Shown: positions 45,701-54,256, counted from the stretch's first letter. The stretch: 64,000 nt of DNA from an uncultured Lachnospiraceae bacterium (GCA_947625775.1 CANQPM010000004.1:1-64000), one strand, 5' to 3'. A program made the numbers and translations. The notes: a model not told the origin generated them from the sequence alone.

Positions 45701-46185
45701 ATGTGAATGAAACGGAAACAATGGAATTTAAGAGTTTTAAGACGCAGGTTAGTATATTAGACAAATTGGAGGGTATTAGGGAAAGATATATTGAAAAATT
45801 TGTGAATAGTACTCATTCGCAATATCAAGAACAAATTCAAAAAAAATACAAATTTCGAGACGGATATTGCTATTTGGGATACTTGTGGGACTATATGAAG
45901 GAACCTACGGTTATTGATGAAAACTATATTAAATCAAAGGAAAAAGACATTGGTGATGTATATGTTTTTTGGGATATACATTCATGCGAGAGAATCTTGA
46001 TCAAAAATTATTGGAAATTTGGGAAAAGAGATATAATAGAACTAAATTTTGATGTCCTGCTAAAAGGAACAATGTATTTACCAGAGGATATTTATATTTT
46101 TGATGCTAGCTATATGTGGACAATGGTAATGACACACGAGATTATTAGCGGAAAACGGTATTGTGTAAAATGCGGAAATATTTAG
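45697..46185 (+). CDS. Putative immunity protein for module 5
   Basis: The 162-residue protein begins at the ATGA overlap with the toxin tip. A conserved-looking C-terminal half (V-Y-V-F-W-D-I-H-S-C-E-R ... Y-L-P-E-D-I-Y-I-F-D) recalls a widespread immunity-type family, possibly related to DUF4275, but I am not certain. No membrane or secretion signals. Confidence 0.6.
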   Translation: MNVNETETMEFKSFKTQVSILDKLEGIRERYIEKFVNSTHSQYQEQIQKKYKFRDGYCYLGYLWDYMKEPTVIDENYIKSKEKDIGDVYVFWDIHSCERILIKNYWKFGKRDIIELNFDVLLKGTMYLPEDIYIFDASYMWTMVMTHEIISGKRYCVKCGNI

Positions 46186-46339
46186 TGTAAATAATTGAAC
46201 GTAAACGGCAGGACGTTCGTAATTGAACTGTTAAAAAATCACGAAAGTGATATGTTTTCACATATTGTTTAGAATTATAGGCAGTTGTATTGTAAAGAAG
46301 TGTTGCATGGGAGGAATAAAAATCACACAGACCACAACG

Positions 46340-46604
46340 TATTTTGCATCAGTACGAGTATAACGCCAGAGGCCAGATCATCGGCATTGCGGACGGCAAC
46401 AGAAACCCCGTTTCCTATGATGTGGACAGCTGGGGACGGATCACCGGTGTCAGCTATGTGGACGGCGTAAAGGAGGGCTATGAGTACACCCCTGCCAATC
46501 GGATCAGCAGGACAGTGGACAGTAATGGTAGTTCCTGCAGTACCGATACAACGGCTTTGTTAAAGTCTGTGAGTGCGCCGATTAGACAGGCTACGAAGAA
46601 ATAA
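46340..46604 (+). pseudogene. Rhs core remnant at the end of the array
   Basis: Rhs repeats (Y-E-Y-N-A-R-G-Q-I-I-G ... V-D-S-W-G-R-I-T-G-V ... G-Y-E-Y-T-P-A) are readable from 46344 to about 46520, then a one-base change throws the frame out. There is no toxin tip. It marks the downstream limit of the Rhs array. Confidence 0.75.
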
Positions 46605-46651
46605 TTTGATATGCTGCACAAGAAAAACTATATATTAGAACAAATGTAGGA

Positions 46652-46698
46652 TAAAACTTCTCCAGACAGCACATCCTGAACGGAGAAGTTTTATTTTG
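46652..46698 (+). terminator. Terminator closing the Rhs array
   Basis: A perfect 12-bp stem, taaaacttctcc (46652-46663) with ggagaagtttta (46682-46693), is followed by ttttgtcc. Confidence 0.8.
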
Positions 46699-46756
46699 TC
46701 CATGATAATTTCAGATTCCATGTAAAATAAATTACATGAAAGATTCGGAGGTCAGA

Positions 46757-47095
46757 ATGATTATACTGCACTGCGCTACAGCAGAGGAAACAAGTCAAAA
46801 AGTGTACGGATATGCCCTCCGAGAAGATGGAAGAGTTTTTATTGTCCAGGAAGATGGGGTAAAAGTTCCGGTAAGGGCAGAAACGGTTATGCCATATCAG
46901 GCGTGCCATCGGCTGGAAGATCATATCTCTCTGACAAAGAGGACATTAACGGCATTTCATGAGAAAAAAATATATTATCTGGAGGACATTGAGGAAAGGG
47001 GCAGGTCTGTGCTTAAAAGTATCAAGGGGATAGGACCGACAAGACAGAAAGCAATCATGGAAATCATGAATGATGTGTTAAATAGTGAAAAATAG
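46757..47095 (+). CDS. Small protein with a helix-hairpin-helix-like motif
   Basis: The ~112-residue protein has a beta-rich N-terminus and a C-terminal HhH-type motif (L-K-S-I-K-G-I-G-P-T-R-Q-K-A-I, about 88-102), which usually binds DNA backbone. The family is unknown. ATG 46757 is chosen because GGAGGT (46748-46752 region) lies just upstream; ATG 46736 is in frame but has no such site. It precedes the GGTTATAA array and may be part of element control. Confidence 0.6.
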   Translation: MIILHCATAEETSQKVYGYALREDGRVFIVQEDGVKVPVRAETVMPYQACHRLEDHISLTKRTLTAFHEKKIYYLEDIEERGRSVLKSIKGIGPTRQKAIMEIMNDVLNSEK

Positions 47096-47138
47096 CGAAA
47101 AAAAGATATAAAATCGACAAACATAATATGACAAATAA

Positions 47139-47219
47139 GGTTATAAAAGTGGTTATAAATAAAGGTATAAATGCGGTTATATACGAGTTACTATGAAACG
47201 GTTATAATTATGGTTAATA
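47139..47219 (+). promoter_or_regulatory. Phased GGTTATAA array (putative operator)
   Basis: Copies or near-copies of GGTTATAA start at 47139, 47151, 47164 (ggtataa), 47175, 47200 and 47212. The steps are 12, 13, 11, 25 and 12 bp, about one turn each. The array ends 22 bp before a ribbon-helix-helix-like gene, and TATAAT (47202-47207 region) inside it could be a -10 box. An autoregulatory operator is the obvious reading. Confidence 0.6.
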
Positions 47220-47241
47220 GACAGGAATCGGAGGTCATATT

Positions 47242-47487
47242 ATGGGAATGCATTTTGATAAAGAGATGGTGAATCCTAATATCCCAAGAACCATACGTTT
47301 TACGCAACCTCTGTATGATTGGCTGATGCAGGTAAAAGAAAGGGAGAATCTGTCTTTTAATCAGGTAGTTTTACAGTGCTGTAAAAACAGTATGATGGAA
47401 GACACTAACGGGGAATTAGCAGGGAATACGGAAGGTAAGCAGGGGAGAACGGATGGACAAGAGGAAATGCAGGGTAGGGATATGTGA
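47242..47487 (+). CDS. Ribbon-helix-helix-like small protein
   Basis: The 81-residue protein has a short strand-like start (I-P-R-T-I-R-F-T-Q-P-L-Y-D-W-L) followed by two helices (M-Q-V-K-E-R-E-N and S-F-N-Q-V-V-L-Q-C-C), the pattern of MetJ/Arc-type regulators, and a disordered tail. CGGAGGTC precedes ATG 47242. It overlaps the response-regulator gene by 35 bases, so the three genes are probably one operon under the upstream array. Confidence 0.6.
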   Translation: MGMHFDKEMVNPNIPRTIRFTQPLYDWLMQVKERENLSFNQVVLQCCKNSMMEDTNGELAGNTEGKQGRTDGQEEMQGRDM

Positions 47488-48190
47488 CGACAGACAGGAA
47501 GACATCAGGTTGATTGAAGATGCGTTGAGGAAGGGGATAAAGCGGATAGGGCAGGCGGTCAGTCTGCTTGTCAGTTCTTTTCAAAATGGTGAAGATTTGT
47601 ATGCGGCTGTCTGCAAGGCGGAGTTTGACTTAATCTTTCTCGATATTGAGATGCCGGGGATGGACGGGTTTGAATTGGCGGAAAAACTCTGCATGGATTG
47701 TCCGCAAATATGTCTTGTCTTCGTATCTGTTCATGAGAGTTTTGTTTTTGATGCACAGGAATATTCCCCTCTGTGGTTTGTACGTAAAGGAAATCTGGAA
47801 TGGGACATGTTCAAGGTTCTGAAAAAGTATTTGCAGATGACAGCGTTTATGGGAGTCAGCTATCGGCTGAAGGAGGGGTTTGGTTTTCGGGAGATTCCGA
47901 TCAGGGATATTGTATATATTGAAGGCAGCGGTCACAGTTTGGCAATAAAGAAAACGGACGGTGGCTGGCTGAGAAAATACGGCAGCCTGAAATCCATGGA
48001 AGAGGAGTTGGAGGGCTGTTATTTTTTGCGTATCCATAAGAACTACCTGGTTAATCAGAAATATGTTAGGGAAGTTGGAAACCGTGAGATATATATGCTG
48101 GACGGGAGTGTTCTTGAAATGGGCAGAGACAGGAAGAATGCAGTACGTGAGGCAATGCGGCAGTATGACAGGGAAAGGCGCAGAATGTAA
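47453..48190 (+). CDS. LytTR-family response regulator (AgrA/ComE type)
   Basis: The 245-residue protein has a receiver domain (Asp12/13, phospho-acceptor Asp64 in I-F-L-D-I-E-M-P-G-M-D-G) and a C-terminal LytTR DNA-binding domain (about 140-240: I-V-Y-I-E-G-S-G-H ... F-L-R-I-H-K-N-Y-L-V-N). It pairs with the kinase 17 bases downstream. No AgrB/AgrD-like peptide genes are visible nearby, so the stimulus is unknown. It probably controls the element. Confidence 0.88.
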   Translation: MDKRKCRVGICDDRQEDIRLIEDALRKGIKRIGQAVSLLVSSFQNGEDLYAAVCKAEFDLIFLDIEMPGMDGFELAEKLCMDCPQICLVFVSVHESFVFDAQEYSPLWFVRKGNLEWDMFKVLKKYLQMTAFMGVSYRLKEGFGFREIPIRDIVYIEGSGHSLAIKKTDGGWLRKYGSLKSMEEELEGCYFLRIHKNYLVNQKYVREVGNREIYMLDGSVLEMGRDRKNAVREAMRQYDRERRRM

Positions 48191-48207
48191 CGGACGGAGG
48201 GGAAAAT

Positions 48208-49524
48208 ATGGATTTCAGTGTATATGTAATCAATGTCATATCTGCAGTCATAGCAGTGGAATACATAGATTACGGGTTTCCGAAGAAATATAGCGGGTTC
48301 AGGCGATGGGGAATTTTTGCCGCAGGCTGTGTTGTCTACTTTCTGGTGGTTACGGCACTGAACAGAATCATTGATTTTGAAGGTGTGCTGGGATTTTTCT
48401 ATGGAGCAGTCCTGGTTGCATATGGCATGAGTGCACTAAAAGGAAGATGGCAGGATTTTGTTGTAGCCGGACTTCTGTGGGTACTTATCGCTATTATAGG
48501 CACCTATGGTATTTTCAGTATCATGGGAATCCTTACAGAGAACAGTTTGGCAGAGATGCTGCAGCTGCAGGGGGAACGGCGCATTTATGCGTCGGTGGTC
48601 GCTGTAGTGGTGAAGTTTTCCATGGGAAAAATTGCAGCGATATTTTTTAGGAGACGTGACGGCATCTATAAAGAGGAAAACAGGATTGTAGCAAGTGCAT
48701 TTGTATTTATGACGCTGCTTGCGATGGGGTTGTTCTGGCTGGAGGCAGGAAATCCGGAAAGTTCAGTAAGGTATGTACTGACAATCGGAATACTGTTGGA
48801 TGAGGTGGGTATTGTCGTATTTTTGGTTCAGCTCTACCAGCGTCTGGGCAGGTATCAGAAAGAAAAAATGGAGGCACAGTATCAGAGGGAGAGAGAGCAG
48901 GAAAGATTAGAGGGTCTCATGGACATATACAGAGTCGGCAGGGAGATTAACCACTGGCGCCATGATATGCAGGGAGAATTGGATGTCTTGTACCGTATGC
49001 AGAAAAATGGAAAATATGAGGAAGTGGAAACGCATATGGAAAGGCTGTGCAGCGGATTAAAGGATTATCCCGAGCTGCCGCAGCCTACTGGAAACGAAGG
49101 ATTGGACGCGGCACTAATCAAAATGATTCCCAAATGTAAAGAAAGGGGAATCCGTTTCTGCTATGTAATAATGGGGAAACCGAAGCAAATCGACAGTATT
49201 GTATTGGGAAATATTCTGGACAATCTGCTGTGCAATGGGATGGAGGCCTGTCAGGACCTGGAAGGACCAAGGGAAATAGAGCTTGTAATACGGGGCCGCA
49301 TAGATGGGCTGGAAATCTATCTGGAAAACAGCATTGGGGAGTCTGTATTGGAGAAGAATCCCCGCTTTGCTAGCCGTAAGCAGGAGAAAGAACGGCATGG
49401 ATTTGGGATGGAAAGCATCTGCCGTATAGTTGAAGAGTGTAAGGGCACTTACGAGTATTGGGAGGAAAAGAAAGAGGACAGGCGGTTCTGCCAGCGCATA
49501 TATTTGAATTATATACAATCGTAA
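48208..49524 (+). CDS. Sensor histidine kinase, GHKL type (AgrC-like)
   Basis: The 438-residue kinase has about six N-terminal membrane helices (residues 5-205) and a coiled-coil linker with the phospho-acceptor box (I-N-H-W-R-H-D-M-Q-G-E-L, His near 252). A GHKL ATPase follows with N-box N-I-L-D-N-L-L-C-N-G-M-E-A and G-box G-F-G-M-E-S-I. This matches peptide-sensing AgrC/ComD kinases. It lies in one operon with the LytTR regulator. A terminator follows. Confidence 0.88.
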   Translation: MDFSVYVINVISAVIAVEYIDYGFPKKYSGFRRWGIFAAGCVVYFLVVTALNRIIDFEGVLGFFYGAVLVAYGMSALKGRWQDFVVAGLLWVLIAIIGTYGIFSIMGILTENSLAEMLQLQGERRIYASVVAVVVKFSMGKIAAIFFRRRDGIYKEENRIVASAFVFMTLLAMGLFWLEAGNPESSVRYVLTIGILLDEVGIVVFLVQLYQRLGRYQKEKMEAQYQREREQERLEGLMDIYRVGREINHWRHDMQGELDVLYRMQKNGKYEEVETHMERLCSGLKDYPELPQPTGNEGLDAALIKMIPKCKERGIRFCYVIMGKPKQIDSIVLGNILDNLLCNGMEACQDLEGPREIELVIRGRIDGLEIYLENSIGESVLEKNPRFASRKQEKERHGFGMESICRIVEECKGTYEYWEEKKEDRRFCQRIYLNYIQS

Positions 49525-49533
49525 AAACAGGAC

Positions 49534-49805
49534 AGCCGCCATTTTGTGCGGCTCCTTTTCCGTGTGGGAGACATTTTACGTTGTTTTATGACGGATTATG
49601 ATAAAATAATTGTTTTTCTGATTCTGGTTGATAAAATTGAGATGAAGATATAACATACGAAAGTTGTTTTACAAAACAAGAGATGTTGGTAGTCGTGTAT
49701 AGCTTCTGAAAAGGAAGCTTTTTTTCATAGCAGCACAGTTTTATAACAGGGAGCCAAACTACGGACATTAAAAAAAACAGGCAAGTAGTTTTGGCTCTTT
49801 TTGTG
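49534..49805 (+). terminator. Three successive terminator-like hairpins before the sigma factor gene
   Basis: Hairpin 1: agccgc/gcggct (49534-49553) then ccttttcc. Hairpin 2: agcttc/gaagct (49701-49719) then T7. Hairpin 3: gagccaaactac/gtagttttggctc (49751-49797) then TTTTTG. The first ends the kinase operon. The other two lie in the leader of the sigma-factor gene and could act as an attenuator. No gene is seen in 49525-49885. Confidence 0.65.
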
Positions 49806-49885
49806 TTGCATTAAAAAATTTCTGCAGAGGGCCTCCGCTGCACGGATCTGATACCGTAAACAGATTCAATCAGTGGAGAGAAACT

Positions 49886-50296
49886 ATGTGGAAACGAAAT
49901 GATGGAAAAAGCGAGCCGGATGTTCTTCAGAATCAATTTACTGCATATCTGGCAACAGCAGTCCAACACCGCCGTAATGATTACATACAGCAGATAACCA
50001 GACTGCAGCAGACAGAGTATGTGACGGATATGATTGAAGACAGCCAAAAGTATGGTATGGAGAAAGATATATTGTCTGGACTGCCTTTGTCCATGCAGCT
50101 GGAGGACAGCGCCCTTATCCATGCACTGAAAGAGGTTAATGAACGGGAACGCCATATATTTTTGGCAAGGGTGCTGGATGAGAGGAGCTTTGAATCGCTT
50201 GCAGAGGAAACGGGGCTGGGATATAAGGGGGTTGCGGCAATTTATTACCGGACAATCCAAAAGATCAAAAAGAAGATGAAGGAGATGAAGAAGTGA
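49886..50296 (+). CDS. Sigma-70-like factor (region 4 only)
   Basis: The 136-residue protein contains a region-4-like HTH near the C-terminus (R-S-F-E-S-L-A-E-E-T-G-L-G-Y-K-G-V) preceded by an E-R-E-R-H-I-F-L-A-R-V segment. It resembles the Orf7-type regulators of Tn916-like elements that switch on excision and transfer genes. The next gene starts inside its stop (GTGA overlap). Confidence 0.75.
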   Translation: MWKRNDGKSEPDVLQNQFTAYLATAVQHRRNDYIQQITRLQQTEYVTDMIEDSQKYGMEKDILSGLPLSMQLEDSALIHALKEVNERERHIFLARVLDERSFESLAEETGLGYKGVAAIYYRTIQKIKKKMKEMKK

Positions 50297-50475
50297 ATTT
50301 TAAGGAAATATTGTTACAGGCAAAAGCGGGGCAGGAATCGGCAGTCATTGCCCTTCTGGAGATGTACAAGCCCCTTTTGATAAAGGGGGCAATCGTTGGC
50401 GGCAGGTTTGATGAAGACTTGTACCAGGAACTATGTATTACGCTAATCAGGTGTATCAGAATGTTCCGTTTCTAA
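50293..50475 (+). CDS. Orf8-like helix-turn-helix small protein
   Basis: The 60-residue protein begins F-K-E-I-L-L-Q-A-K-A-G-Q-E-S-A-V and continues into F-D-E-D-L-Y-Q-E-L-C, the start of a sigma-region-2-like domain typical of Tn916 Orf8 relatives. It starts at GTG 50293, overlapping the previous stop by one codon, so the pair is translationally coupled. A strong terminator follows at once. Confidence 0.7.
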   Translation: MNFKEILLQAKAGQESAVIALLEMYKPLLIKGAIVGGRFDEDLYQELCITLIRCIRMFRF

Positions 50476-50487
50476 CAAAGCAGAAAA

Positions 50488-50520
50488 GCGCCGGAGTCAC
50501 ATGCCGGCGCTTTTCTCTTT
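50488..50520. terminator. Bidirectional terminator between converging operons
   Basis: gcgccgg/ccggcgc (50488-50494 with 50504-50510) is flanked by AAAA on the left and TTTTCTCTTTT on the right. It therefore ends both the plus-strand sigma/Orf8 operon and the minus-strand transfer operon. Confidence 0.85.
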
Positions 50521-51015
50521 TATTTTAAGCAATCCTTCTATAGGTGCCGCAATGGTCTTTGCTCTTGATGCGGGGCGGGGCGTAGATGCAGGCTGATCCT
50601 CTGTGGAAATTACAGGTTCAGGGGCAGTATCTTCTGATGATGCAGTGGAATCAATGTCAGGAGCTGCATCATTGCCTGCTTCTTCGGTCAGGGGAGCCGT
50701 TTCGGCATCTTCAGAAATAGTAGAGACAGGCTCCTCCGTTTCAGGAGGCGTTTCTGCGGTTTCAGTTTTCTTTTTCCTGCCGGAAGTCCGTTTGGGTTTC
50801 GTGGGCGGTTCCTCCTCCGCAGAGGCAGGTTCTGCCGGAGCTGTTTCTGATGTGTCAGCGGTTTCCATAGGCTGATCCATGTTGCTGAGAAGTTCATTCA
50901 GATCCATGTCATCTGCAGGCTGTGGTGTCTCAGCAGTCTCCGAAAGTGCCGGTTCCTGATCCGTGGTGGTCTCCAGAGCGGAGTCCTGTTCTAATAATTC
51001 TTCGTTCTTTGTCAT
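50497..51015 (-). CDS. Acidic low-complexity protein at the end of the transfer operon
   Basis: The ~172-residue protein is almost all Glu, Ala, Thr, Pro and Asp, with one basic patch (K-P-K-R-T-S-G-R-K-K-K, about 78-88). It is likely disordered. ATG 51015 is chosen for its GAAGGAGA site; the longer frame to 51075 has none. The preceding VirD4 protein has a similarly biased C-terminal tail. Function unknown. Confidence 0.6.
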   Translation of the reverse strand: MTKNEELLEQDSALETTTDQEPALSETAETPQPADDMDLNELLSNMDQPMETADTSETAPAEPASAEEEPPTKPKRTSGRKKKTETAETPPETEEPVSTISEDAETAPLTEEAGNDAAPDIDSTASSEDTAPEPVISTEDQPASTPRPASRAKTIAAPIEGLLKIKEKSAGM

Positions 51016-51039
51016 GATTTTCTCCTTCTGCGCACGTCG

Positions 51040-51110
51040 GTTGTGTATTGGGAAAGTTTGGGCGTGCGCATACAAACTTCCCCTGTGAAAAGCTTATTTT
51101 TCCCACTTTA
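51040..51110 (-). repeat. Double hairpin, copy 1
   Basis: Two hairpins lie between the VirD4 gene and the acidic protein gene: aagtttg/caaactt (51054-51079) and a gtg.gaaaa/tttttc.cac hairpin (51083-51106). A closely similar pair occurs at 60152-60205 in another gap of the same operon. Confidence 0.65.
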
Positions 51111-51137
51111 GTCTCACTTGTGATAAAGAGTTTATGT

Positions 51138-53099
51138 TTAAGACATAATGGAGTCTTTGTCTGTAAGGACAATGCCGGCAGGAGCAGCAGTGTTTTCTGG
51201 CGTTGGTGCTGTCGGCACAGACGCCGCTTTTTCTGCCGGTGTAGGACTTGTCTTTTTTGCAGCCGCAGGTTTGGGTTTCCGCCCGCCCGTTTTCTTTGCC
51301 GGGGGTTCAGCGGCTTCCGTATTCCTGTCTGGCGGATTGCTTTTTGCCTCATTTTCCGCCTTTCTCCATTCAGGGATATGTGCGGATGCCTTGCAGGAAT
51401 GCAGTTTTTGGTATTCGGGATGCTTGGAATAGTCCAGCTTATCCACCTTGAGTATCTTTTTGCCGCGGATGATTACCAGCGCCTTATCAATGGGCAGACG
51501 CAGTACTTCGTCCGGGGTCAGCACAGGTCGTTTCCCCACGCCGCTGGTCTCCCTGAATTCAGGGGTGTAGTTGGAAATCCGCCATGTGCCTAACTGTTTG
51601 GATTTGCTGGATACAGCTACGCTGGCAAGCCCCGTTCTGGAACTGACAAATTCCGCGGTGAGCTGGTCGGTACAGCCTAAGAAAAGCTGGACATCACAAT
51701 TTCCCAGTATTTCCTGCCAGAGATTTTGCGGGTAACGGTTCTGCAGTCCCGCCAGATTTTGGAACACGCAGGACATGGAGATATTCCGGGAGCGGATCAC
51801 GCTCAGACGCCGTGACAGGTCAGGGATAGTGCCGCAGGCGGTCAGTTCCTCGCCAAGCACATGAACAGGCACAGGCAGCTTCCCGCCCTCACAGTGTTTG
51901 TCAGCATAACGTACCAGCTTGATAAACACAAAGGAAAGGAACAGGGATGCCAGGAAATCAAAGGTGCTGTCCTGGTCGCTGGTGACAAGGAAATAGGCGC
52001 AGGGGGCAGTGCCCGGCAGTTCTAGGTCAATCTCATTATGGGCGGTGATCTTTTTTATCAGTTCAGCCTGAAATACCTGCAGGCGACTGCCTAATCCGAT
52101 AACCACGCCGCTCCGCACGGTATCCGAAGCCTGCTTGAAAAGACTGTAAGGCGCTTTTGCCGGATGCGTGTTGGGCAGGACTTCAAAGAGGCTGTCCAGG
52201 GCGGTTTCGGAATTTAAGGTAAGCAGGCGGTACATCTGCCCGATATTGCGGTTGGCAGGGGGATAGCTTAAATCTACATACAAAGTCAGTGCCTTCAGCA
52301 GGTTCATTTCACAGGAATCCCAGAAGTGGTCGCCCTTGCCGTTGCTGTTGGTGTTCTTGATAATGACATCAACAAAGAGCTGGGCCATCAGTTCCTGTCC
52401 GCCGATTTCCGCAAGGCAATTCCATGAATCGGAATTTTCAGGCTCCACCAGATTAAATACTTTGACACAGTAATCCTGTTCACGCAGGTATTCGCTGGTC
52501 TTCTCATAAAGCTCGGATTTGGGATCGCAGATAATCAGGGATTCCCTGCGTACAACACCCTGCAGGATACGGTTCAGGCAGAAAGAGCGTGTTTTCATGG
52601 AGCCGCTGGCACCGTAGACAGCAAGGTTGCTGTTAAGCAGGGTTTTCTCAGGAACGCAGACCGCTTTTCCGTCCAACAATCCTAAAACCGTACCATGGTG
52701 GCAGTGCAGGTCACGTATGGGGACAAGTTCCAGAACCTGCGACAGTTCCTTTTGGTCCATCCAGCCTGATGTGCCGTAGGTGCCTTTGGCAGAATAAGTA
52801 AAATTCCTGTCCTCGTCATATTCCCCGGTATCGCTGTAGCCCATCCGCATTACCATGACGAGCAGGATACCCAGCAGTCCTATGCAGATAAAAATTCCGT
52901 AAATGCCGTAAGGCGGATGGAACACCGCAGAAAGGCAGGCAAGGAAAGAGGGCGACGCCATAACCGGAGAAGTACCGTCACCGGGAAAGCCGCCGCCCTG
53001 CTGCCAGAGAGCATAATTGCCGATAAGCTGTGCCAGATACCCGCCCGCATACAGGACAGCGAGAAGGGCAGCAGGAACAGAAACCAGCGTCAGGATCAA
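51138..53099 (-). CDS. VirD4/TraG-type conjugative coupling protein
   Basis: The 653-residue protein couples DNA to the transfer channel. It has N-terminal membrane helices (about 1-20 and 55-75), the Firmicutes Walker A variant G-A-S-G-S-M-K-T-R-S (about 163-172), the S-D-Q-D-S-T-F-D stretch, and a Pro/Ala/Lys-rich C-terminal tail (about 575-650). The first conventional start is TTG 53099, but AAAGGAGG is spaced eight bases from an in-frame ATC at 53114 that would add I-K-K-R-K. It overlaps the upstream gene. Confidence 0.88.
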   Translation of the reverse strand: MILTLVSVPAALLAVLYAGGYLAQLIGNYALWQQGGGFPGDGTSPVMASPSFLACLSAVFHPPYGIYGIFICIGLLGILLVMVMRMGYSDTGEYDEDRNFTYSAKGTYGTSGWMDQKELSQVLELVPIRDLHCHHGTVLGLLDGKAVCVPEKTLLNSNLAVYGASGSMKTRSFCLNRILQGVVRRESLIICDPKSELYEKTSEYLREQDYCVKVFNLVEPENSDSWNCLAEIGGQELMAQLFVDVIIKNTNSNGKGDHFWDSCEMNLLKALTLYVDLSYPPANRNIGQMYRLLTLNSETALDSLFEVLPNTHPAKAPYSLFKQASDTVRSGVVIGLGSRLQVFQAELIKKITAHNEIDLELPGTAPCAYFLVTSDQDSTFDFLASLFLSFVFIKLVRYADKHCEGGKLPVPVHVLGEELTACGTIPDLSRRLSVIRSRNISMSCVFQNLAGLQNRYPQNLWQEILGNCDVQLFLGCTDQLTAEFVSSRTGLASVAVSSKSKQLGTWRISNYTPEFRETSGVGKRPVLTPDEVLRLPIDKALVIIRGKKILKVDKLDYSKHPEYQKLHSCKASAHIPEWRKAENEAKSNPPDRNTEAAEPPAKKTGGRKPKPAAAKKTSPTPAEKAASVPTAPTPENTAAPAGIVLTDKDSIMS

Positions 53100-54232
53100 T
53101 TTTCTTTTTTTGATGGGTAAAACCTCCTTTCAAATTTTTCAAAACTTATGGTCTGGAGACGGAGCAGCCCGCCGGCATATTGTGCGTAAGCCTCGGCCTG
53201 AAAATCAAAACATATCAGGGTTCCGGTCCTTTCCCTGAGCTGCAGTGCCATAAGAAACCGGTTGACCCGCGGGATGTCAGGCAGGTATCCGAAAAGTACG
53301 GGGTTGCCCTCCCTGTCGAGGGCATCATTCTCTATGGAAAAGTCAGGAATCCCTGTTTTCAGGTCCAGTGCGAGAATACGGTCAAGCTCCGCTCTCCGTT
53401 TCGTGTCATATAGTAATTTCAGCATCACCTCCCCATGAAAATCATTTGTCAGGTAATAAAAGTGTTCATAATTCCCATCCAAAAGGAAAAAGCACCGGGT
53501 ATTGCTGTCGGCGCTGGACAGGATCTGATAAAAGGGCTCCATCCCGTTGCCGAAAAGAAGCCCTGATACCTTATCAGTGACAGGCAGGCCGGTGGTCTGT
53601 CTGGTGCAGAGTGTCATCTGCAGTAATGCCTGTGCCCGCTGTTCTGCCCGGTAATCCCATTTTGCGCTCTGGGTTCCTATGTTGTAGACAAGGAAGTTGC
53701 CAGCAGGAGAAGTCATCACACCTGCCATGCGGGAACCGCGGATTTTGACGGTTTCTATGCCAAGTTCCTTGACTTCCCTGGAGTTATAAAAGGCGGGCGG
53801 ATGTATGGGCAGAAGTTCAGACACTCCGGGGCTGAATAAATCGGGTTTTTCATCCCGGAATACGGTTACGCCGGCATTTATCATCATTATGTAAATCTCC
53901 GCAATCCTGTGGAGCCGCAGCCGGCGGGTAATCTCGCTTTTTAGCATATTGGTGTCGGCATTTCCTGTCAGGTAAAAGGAGAAACGCTCAGGGTTCTCAC
54001 GCAGCAGGAAAGCCTTGCCTTTTGTTCCAAGCCGGTATCCCCGCAGTTTATCACGGTAGTAGGTTTTCAAGAGCCGTTCCTTTTTTAAGGACCAGATCAG
54101 GACATCTTTATAGCTGGCACTGCCGGGAATGCGGTGGAGCAGACAGGCGGGCAGTTCACCACAGATAGCGGTCAGCTCTAACAGCCGGTAGGCTTGTGTG
54201 TCCTTTTGCGGATAGAAAGAAATGTCCGCCAC
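53096..54232 (-). CDS. Conjugation-operon protein with winged-helix-like N-terminus
   Basis: The ~378-residue protein has an N-terminal helical/winged-helix segment (Y-R-L-L-E-L-T-A-I-C-G-E-L-P), a long mixed domain, and a C-terminal region (Q-T-I-S-F-E-K-F-E). This recalls replication-relaxation (PF13814-like) proteins of mobile elements, but not convincingly. GTG 54232 is preferred because AAGGAGG lies seven bases before it; the frame's earlier GTG at 54241 is part of that site. It overlaps virD4 by four bases. Confidence 0.55.
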   Translation of the reverse strand: MADISFYPQKDTQAYRLLELTAICGELPACLLHRIPGSASYKDVLIWSLKKERLLKTYYRDKLRGYRLGTKGKAFLLRENPERFSFYLTGNADTNMLKSEITRRLRLHRIAEIYIMMINAGVTVFRDEKPDLFSPGVSELLPIHPPAFYNSREVKELGIETVKIRGSRMAGVMTSPAGNFLVYNIGTQSAKWDYRAEQRAQALLQMTLCTRQTTGLPVTDKVSGLLFGNGMEPFYQILSSADSNTRCFFLLDGNYEHFYYLTNDFHGEVMLKLLYDTKRRAELDRILALDLKTGIPDFSIENDALDREGNPVLFGYLPDIPRVNRFLMALQLRERTGTLICFDFQAEAYAQYAGGLLRLQTISFEKFERRFYPSKKEN

Positions 54233-54256
54233 AGGTATCACCTCCTTACGTCGGTT

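Noticed and set aside
50603-50875. 90-residue plus-strand ORF
   Set aside because: Antisense shadow of the acidic low-complexity gene, with the complementary repetitive composition.
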